This document shows, one piece after another, positions 58,432 to 64,000 of a stretch of DNA of 64,000 nt (the stretch's first letter is position 1; every line of letters begins with the position of its first letter). This DNA comes from Hetaerina americana. Its lineage: Eukaryota; Arthropoda; Insecta; Odonata; Calopterygidae. A program made the position numbers and the translations under genes. The stretch spans positions 41,348,738 to 41,412,737 of the forward strand of contig JAKTNV010000005.1 in the NCBI GenBank assembly GCA_022747635.1. The letters are read 5' to 3'. The notes beneath the pieces are model-generated. The model saw only the letters and a program-made list of their open reading frames with translations, made no database searches and was not told where the DNA came from.

Positions 58432-60380
58432 GCACACAAATTATGCGTTTCATATGTAAATATACGCTCATGTGTGTATATAATATAAATACTACGTAAA
58501 TACGCGCACATGTATAATTATTTTTTGATAAAGCCCATTTTCCCTTCAGTCCCTGTATACTACTGTTCCGATTCGCTCCTTTGTCTATGCCTGGCTCCTT
58601 ATTTTCACTTATAGCTCCCTTTCACTCTCATAATACATTATTTTAAATCATCTATTGGCGTGGATTGCGCTGTCCCCAACACCTATCTCCCGCAGTTTCT
58701 TTGGAAACCTCTTACACTCTTTTCTCCTCGTTGCGTCACTGCTTGTATTTTCATGTCATTAGCTGACGGGTTCCCTAGCGAATTATATGCGTTTTAATCG
58801 GCTGCTATCGTATGTTTAAATATGATAATGTGACCATCTCACGGGCTTACACCAAGACGATAGCTGCTCGCTGGTCCCCTGATACTAATGAAAACCCAAG
58901 GAAAATATTGTCAATGCTTTTCAAAAAAGTGGCACGAAATTCGTTTAATCTCTACTTACATGGATGTATAAAAGTATTTATAATTATTTCCTTTATTTCT
59001 TTTCTTAATGAATATGTAGTCATGGTATTCTTACTACTTTTGCTTGTAATGTTTTCGGGTGCGTTTTGTTTCCTAAAAATATTTCCTATTCAGCTCCATG
59101 TTTTCGTTTGTTCTTTCAAAATATACACTATATTTAAAAATAAAGATTGCATTTTCTATGTATTTCCCTTTTTTTCTTCCAGCACCTCCCAAGTTTATTA
59201 TCTTTCTTTGATTCATCAAAGAGGTTCTTCTTCTTTAGCTTACATTTTCCTAAGTCCTTTTCCTCTAGAATTACCCTGAGTTTCCTTTCTCCTATATTCA
59301 GTTCCTTATCTGCCTTCACTGTCGCCGCCGATTATGCAACAATTTTTCATCTGTTTCCCGTTGGTTTTCTTTAGTCTTAATTTCCTCATGCATTTCTAAA
59401 TATATTTTTCTTCGCCTATGCCCTTATGCCCATTCTTTCATTGCGCTGTTATTCATTTGCTTGTCACGGCTACTTATGGAATGATTGCTACTTCCTACGC
59501 ATATTATTACCTTTCTGGGTTTACTGTATTTTTACTGCTCATGTGATTCCTCATCATCGTTAACTGCCATATGTGATCACTCTGTTGTCTCCTGCTTTAC
59601 TGCTCAACGTTTATGGCTTCATAGCCCCTTGTTGAATCTTTTCGTCGGAATATGCCTTTGATTACCCTGTTGATTAAATGTTTTAGAGTTGTCGTCTTAA
59701 ATGAATTTATTAGCCGTAATTAAATCATTGTTAAAATTAAATCAAGTATTTCATGCCTATACATTTTAAGAGTATTAGAATGTAGCCTAACTGTTTTAGC
59801 AGCAAGTATCCGTTAATTTATTTCGGGGCCTGGTTTCGGTTTCCTAATTTAAAGTATATTTGCAATATGTTAATGTGCAAGTTAACAATCGTATTGAAAA
59901 ACCTCTGATTCAGTGTATAATGATTTGATTTTATTGGACATCGTGATTGTTGATTTGGTTTCGGAGATAGAAATGGTATCTCTGTTATTCAGCGGCACGT
60001 TTACTTCGTTTCTTGCTGCTTTCACTCGTGAGCCGTTTTATCGCCTCTTCGTCAGGGAAACAATATTAGTTTCTGAGCGTGAGAAAAACAAGAAAACAGC
60101 AATATCTATTTCCTTTCATTTGCAGATTTTTCATCTTTGCTTGCAGTAATTCTTCTCTAGCTAAGCGTTTATGTTTTATGTAAATTTCCTATAGAAGTCG
60201 TTTATTGAATGGAATTTATAAATATATCATGATCAATTTTAGTAAAGCTTTAATTTGACTATTCAGCTCTTCAGTTGTAACGAATTTTTACCTATGCGAT
60301 TAAGTACAAAATGATTATGAACGCAACTTATATCATTATGCTACTCTTAAATTTAAGAATAATTCGCTCATGATGATTTC
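58432..60380. other. A+T-rich spacer with one 155-codon frame
   Basis: The plus frame at 58812-59279 is hydrophobic in its centre (about residues 53-95, enough for one or two membrane spans) and Ser/Phe-rich at its end. It has no family motif and starts at a weak site, so it is probably chance. Nothing else is recognised. Confidence 0.3.
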
Positions 60381-60475
60381 ACTAATCATTCATTCTTTTC
60401 CTTTTTAGGTAAGTTGTACAAACTTCTCAAAATCCTTGAACGCTGCATGCCAAGTCCCCAAGTAAGGTAAGGTCC
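60381..60475 (+). promoter_or_regulatory. Candidate recursive (ratchet) splice site with downstream donor
   Basis: A branch-point-like CTAAT (60382-60386) is followed by a 17-base pyrimidine-rich tract and TTTTTAG ending at 60408. GTAAGT follows immediately (60409-60414), so acceptor and donor are joined with no exon between. This is the juxtaposed arrangement of ratchet sites in long arthropod introns. A second good donor, AAG before GTAAGG, begins at 60467. The 58 bases between (60409-60466) are open in one phase (K-L-Y-K-L-L-K-I-L-E-R-C-M) and could be a small exon or a recursive-splicing exon. If real, the gene runs on the plus strand and its main exons lie outside this stretch. Confidence 0.45.
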
Positions 60476-61430
60476 CTATATCATTAAGTTTCATTGGCGT
60501 ATAATGATTTGCTGGGATTGATAAATTCATTTTAAACTTGGGTTATTTTAGTTAAAATGAATATTAATATTTAGTTTCTGCAAAGCCCTGTGAGGTGATC
60601 ATTGCAGGCTGAAAACTATTTTTATGGATGTTTATTTTAGGATGAGGATTAGCGGAATGTGTGTGTAGCTCATTCTCAATAATCCGCATTTCAACCAATA
60701 GCTCTTTTGTGGCAGTCATACAATTTGTATCAGCTCTTCGTTGTACTCATCATCGAATAGCGTACATGTCATAATTTCCAGATTCTGCAACCCAAAATAT
60801 GCAATTGGACTAAAGTTTCTAACTCACGAATACATTTTTTTATCTTATATTCATGAAAACTTTCGTGTTTAATCATCAAAACTATAGATAATATAAAACA
60901 TACTTAATCAATAGTAGTTCTTCAGTTTACTTGGTGGGTTATATAGACTTATATAATATATCTATCATATTTAGGGTACATTTAGAGTTTTGTTGTACGA
61001 GAATGTGATTCAGCTGAAATGAATTTTGGCTTAAAACAAAGATAAAAATATATTTCTTAGACATTTTGGCTACCATTTGAATGACAAAATGGGGTTCGTT
61101 AAACCTGTATTGATGAATAGGAAATACATGTGTACTGCGACGGTGGAATTACACGTTGAAATATATTTTATGCTGCATTTTTGCCAGATATATTTTTTCT
61201 GACTGATGCCGTCGGATATAATTTACACTTTAAATAAATACGATAATTGTATTTCTTCGGCAAATGTTCAACATTTTACGTGAAAATGGTTGGGCCTTCA
61301 CCCTAATTCGCCCAAAGATTTAAATTATTGAATTGACAATATTTTGGTAGTAAATGGCATCTTTTAGATCGAGCTAGCTCTTAAAAGAGGTGAAACTTCT
61401 CGTTTAACTTTAATCATAGCGGCGGGGCGG
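60476..61430. other. A+T-rich spacer, nothing recognised
   Basis: No feature could be supported. Confidence 0.45.
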
Positions 61431-62180
61431 GCACAGACCTCCATCTCGTCCCAAAGACGGTTTTGGAAGGTTTAGATAATTTATTCGAATCCCAATTCCT
61501 TTCGGCAATCCTCCCGGGGATCCTCAGCGTCGCACTTACGCTTCTCACTTGCGACTCTCGCATTGAAGCGCATCACTCCTTCGAGCGCGGAACAAGGAAT
61601 TCTTCCCTCTCCTACAATCCCGTCTAGAGCGTTTCATTCCCTGATCCTACCCCCCTCCCCGTGTGAAGTCTTCCCCTCCCCCCGTCATCATCCTCTCCTC
61701 CCCGCTACAGAAAAATCCTACGTATACGCTCTCACACTTTTGCCATCCTTATCTCCCTTCCACCCATGCGCCGCGTCCCCCAACGCAATCTCAGGAACGC
61801 CTGGCTTTCCGATCCAACGCATCCATCCCCTTCCCCCATCACTCCCGCGGCGACGGACGACAGAAGTGCACGCAGACGGAGCGAGCCTCCCGGCCCTCCG
61901 TCCGCTCCCCACTCACCAAACCTTCCCAAGTTGTGTTCCCTTTTTTTTCTTGCCTCTTCCCCCTTCGCGCCCCTCCTCCACCTGCTTCTTTCCGTCGAGG
62001 ATCCCTCCTCGTTCCATGCACTCCCCCAGCATTCCGTCTTTCCTCCTTCAAGCCCCTAACCCCAAAGCTATCCGCCCTCTCTAATTCCTCAGACCGGGAC
62101 TCTTCGTCCCGCCCACGTGTCTGCCCGTGGAATATCTCGCCCCCCCAAACCCGAGCATAAGTCCGTATACGCGCGTGCAC
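61431..62180 (+). other. C/T-rich, CpG-containing island
   Basis: Pyrimidine-rich plus strand with frequent CpG near 61750-61900. Frames of 97-189 codons open in nearly all phases and are low complexity. Confidence 0.5.
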
Positions 62181-62387
62181 ACAAAACGCCTTCTTTTCCA
62201 TTTGCGCCCTGGAAATAAGGATTGGGATGCGGAGTGGTTTGTATGTGTGGGTGTGACCGGGGGGTAGGGGAACGTTGGACCCTAGGTTGTCAGGGTTGGA
62301 TTGATTGACGCACAATGGTAGAATCGTGTACCCCAGAGGCCCGTGCATCATCGGAGGGAGTGGGAAAGGACCGCATGCGTGTGGGAT

Positions 62388-62418
62388 AGAGAGAGAGAGA
62401 GCAATCAATCAATCAATA
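62388..62418. repeat. (AG)n and (CAAT)n microsatellites
   Basis: An AG run at 62388-62401 is followed by four CAAT units at 62402-62417. Confidence 0.8.
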
Positions 62419-62986
62419 CATATCTGGACACGATCCCGTCTGTTGATAGTTTTGGTCTTCATTGAAGTGAGTCTTGTTGCACGTCGGTTTGTTTACGCGT
62501 GGATAGGAGAGGATACCCCCTCTGATGGAGCCATTGTTGAGTTGTTATGGCGTTTGTTGTATTTTTCGGGGCGTGTCCTTCTTTCCTGATGAGTTTGATT
62601 CATCCTCAGGACACCCCTTTAGATTTTCGACCCCGAGAGTAAAATGCATGTTTGTCGGTGTCAGAGATCTTTTTCGATGATGCTTTGATTCTTGGGTCGC
62701 TAGGTAATATCGTAGCGGAAATGAGAGTTAAACGTCATTTTGTTGGAATAAATGACAGCAGATAATGGATGTGCCACATGAGACATAAGCCCGTGGTATC
62801 AAGAAGTCTGCTCTGACACTCACAGGCTATAATGATCACTTAAATAGCACCACAGCACAGAATTTTAATGTTTTAGAAAATGAGACGGCAAAACTCATGT
62901 CACGTTGTACGCACTTATCAATGAAAGCAAAACTACCAAGGTTAAGGCACGACTCTGAATCCTCTATTCAGCTGGCGACGAAGATC
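62419..62986. other. Spacer, nothing recognised
   Basis: No feature could be supported. Confidence 0.4.
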
Positions 62987-63028
62987 CAGGTGTTTTAGAT
63001 GTAAAGGATTGTATATCTAAAACACCTG
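62987..63028. repeat. Perfect 14-bp inverted repeat (hairpin)
   Basis: CAGGTGTTTTAGAT (62987-63000) and ATCTAAAACACCTG (63015-63028) are exact complements around a 14-base loop. With wobble pairing the stem extends three pairs into the loop. No protein gene adjoins it. Confidence 0.9.
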
Positions 63029-63550
63029 CATACTTTGCATTCTTTAGCCTTTTATTATGCTTGTGAAACGAAAAAATACCAAGTTTTATTTCGGCTATCA
63101 TTGTGCAATGCTTGTTGGAATAGTAAGAACTTTAATATACTAGGTGGACGGGATGCTCCTTTAAAGACTTGAGTTTCATAATTTAAAAAGACAGGTTTAT
63201 GTGCCATTTCTTGCATCGAGGGTCTTTTGAAATGGGAAAGAAGGCGTTGCAGACTCGATGCATTTTCTCGGACAGATTGTGTCTCTGATTGCCCATCGCT
63301 TCTTCTTCTTCCCGAGAATTAAAATCTACTTCTGTGTCTTTGCAAAAAAATTTAGAAAGCTAGGAAATTCGATTGGCAAATCGGGAGCACTGCCATCTCT
63401 TTATGCGCATCAGGAACAAGGAGCCCTTTTTTTTACGCCGAGCGGAAAGGGATTATAAAAATAAGACTGGGGAGCGCGAAAAAAATGAATTGATCACCTG
63501 AACACACACGCACGTTTTCATGCTCCACTGGAGATCTATTATAACGCGGT
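63029..63550. other. Spacer, nothing recognised
   Basis: No feature could be supported. Confidence 0.4.
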
Positions 63551-64000
63551 CCATTTGAATATCTACTTTTCTTCGCTCGGCTCTCCAGCCAAGTGGATCA
63601 CCATCCCCATTCCTTCTTTTGTGTATGCGCCTTTGCATATCTCCTACCGCTCACCCTCACCCATCCTCTCTCGTGCGGTCCTCCCCGTCTCCTCCTCCCT
63701 CCACACCTCTCGCGAGACGACAAGACGAAGGCCGTCGGCCTTTTTCAACGCCCAACCTTTGCCTCCACCATTAAACCATTCATCCCACCCCCGCGTCCCT
63801 ATCTCCCTTCCCTAAGGGGATGGGGAAAAAGGGGGAGGTGGCTATGTCTCCCCGCTCCAATAATCCTTTCTTTTCCTCTACCACGTTCCGTTCCATCGCA
63901 GTCCTTTCATCTCGCGTTCCGTTTTGTTCTGTTTCGCTCGCCGTATTCTCTCTCTCTCTTTCTTTTTAACCCCGCAATACCCCTCACGCCAATTTTTTTT
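63551..64000 (+). other. C/T-rich island running off the window
   Basis: Pyrimidine-rich plus strand with a brief G-rich interruption at 63817-63842 and a CT run at 63948-63964. It continues past the end of the window. Confidence 0.5.

Noticed and set aside
58812..59279. 155-codon frame with a hydrophobic centre
   Set aside because: Kept only as a note. There is no family motif, no good start context and no neighbouring exon, and hydrophobic frames are common in T-rich DNA.
61839..62408. 189-codon minus-strand frame
   Set aside because: It lies opposite several equally long plus-strand frames in a CpG- and C/T-rich island. Its composition explains it and no family is recognised.
1..64000. 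CRISPR arrays, bacterial operons, rRNA genes or integrated viral genes
   Set aside because: No direct-repeat/spacer arrays, no densely packed genes with ribosome-binding sites, no rRNA-like stretches and no viral structural or polymerase motifs were seen.

Overview
This is eukaryotic nuclear DNA, most likely from an arthropod and probably an insect with a large, repeat-rich genome. The clues are three separate mariner transposase remnants, one of them inside a short TA-flanked element; several families of tRNA-derived SINEs; fragments that look like Penelope-type and non-LTR retroelements; many long (TA)n microsatellites; and the lack of long open reading frames. The species cannot be named from the sequence.

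No complete protein-coding gene can be supported. The long frames mostly lie in pyrimidine- or purine-rich low-complexity islands and have Ser/Pro/Leu- or Gly/Arg/Glu-rich translations. The best traces of host-gene structure are a candidate exon near 943-1198, with four cysteines and four N-glycosylation sequons, and a textbook recursive-splice-like motif at 60381-60475. In that motif a long pyrimidine tract and AG run directly into GTAAGT, and a second strong donor follows 58 bases later. If the motif is real, the right end of the window lies inside a very long plus-strand intron.

Layout: 1-32000 is ordinary A+T-rich spacer broken by C/T- or G/A-skewed GC-rich islands, with a degenerate SINE (1639-1815), a G-quadruplex candidate (4632-4671), LINE-like fragments (about 8317-8370 and 11694-12440), a second SINE family (20558-20877) and several hairpins. 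The stretch 32000-46000 holds mariner pseudogene fragments (32575-32781 and 43004-43348), a SINE (33189-33412), a Penelope-like remnant (36888-37170), CpG-rich islands (38840-39280 and 40400-41370) and a nest of tRNA-headed repeats (44432-45180). The most structured part is 50711-52564: two inverted arms of about 390 bp, roughly 98% identical, enclose a palindrome, a long (TA)n tract and a 558-bp internally deleted mariner element with 30-bp terminal repeats and TA target sites. The stretch 54600-55770 has two more SINEs and a composite TA/TTTA satellite. The rest is spacer, skewed islands and a perfect 14-bp hairpin at 62987-63028.

Nothing here is a confirmed new system. The items most worth following up are the mariner-containing inverted duplication, the candidate recursive splice site, and the regular alternation of strand-skewed islands. 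Identity values are estimates made by eye.
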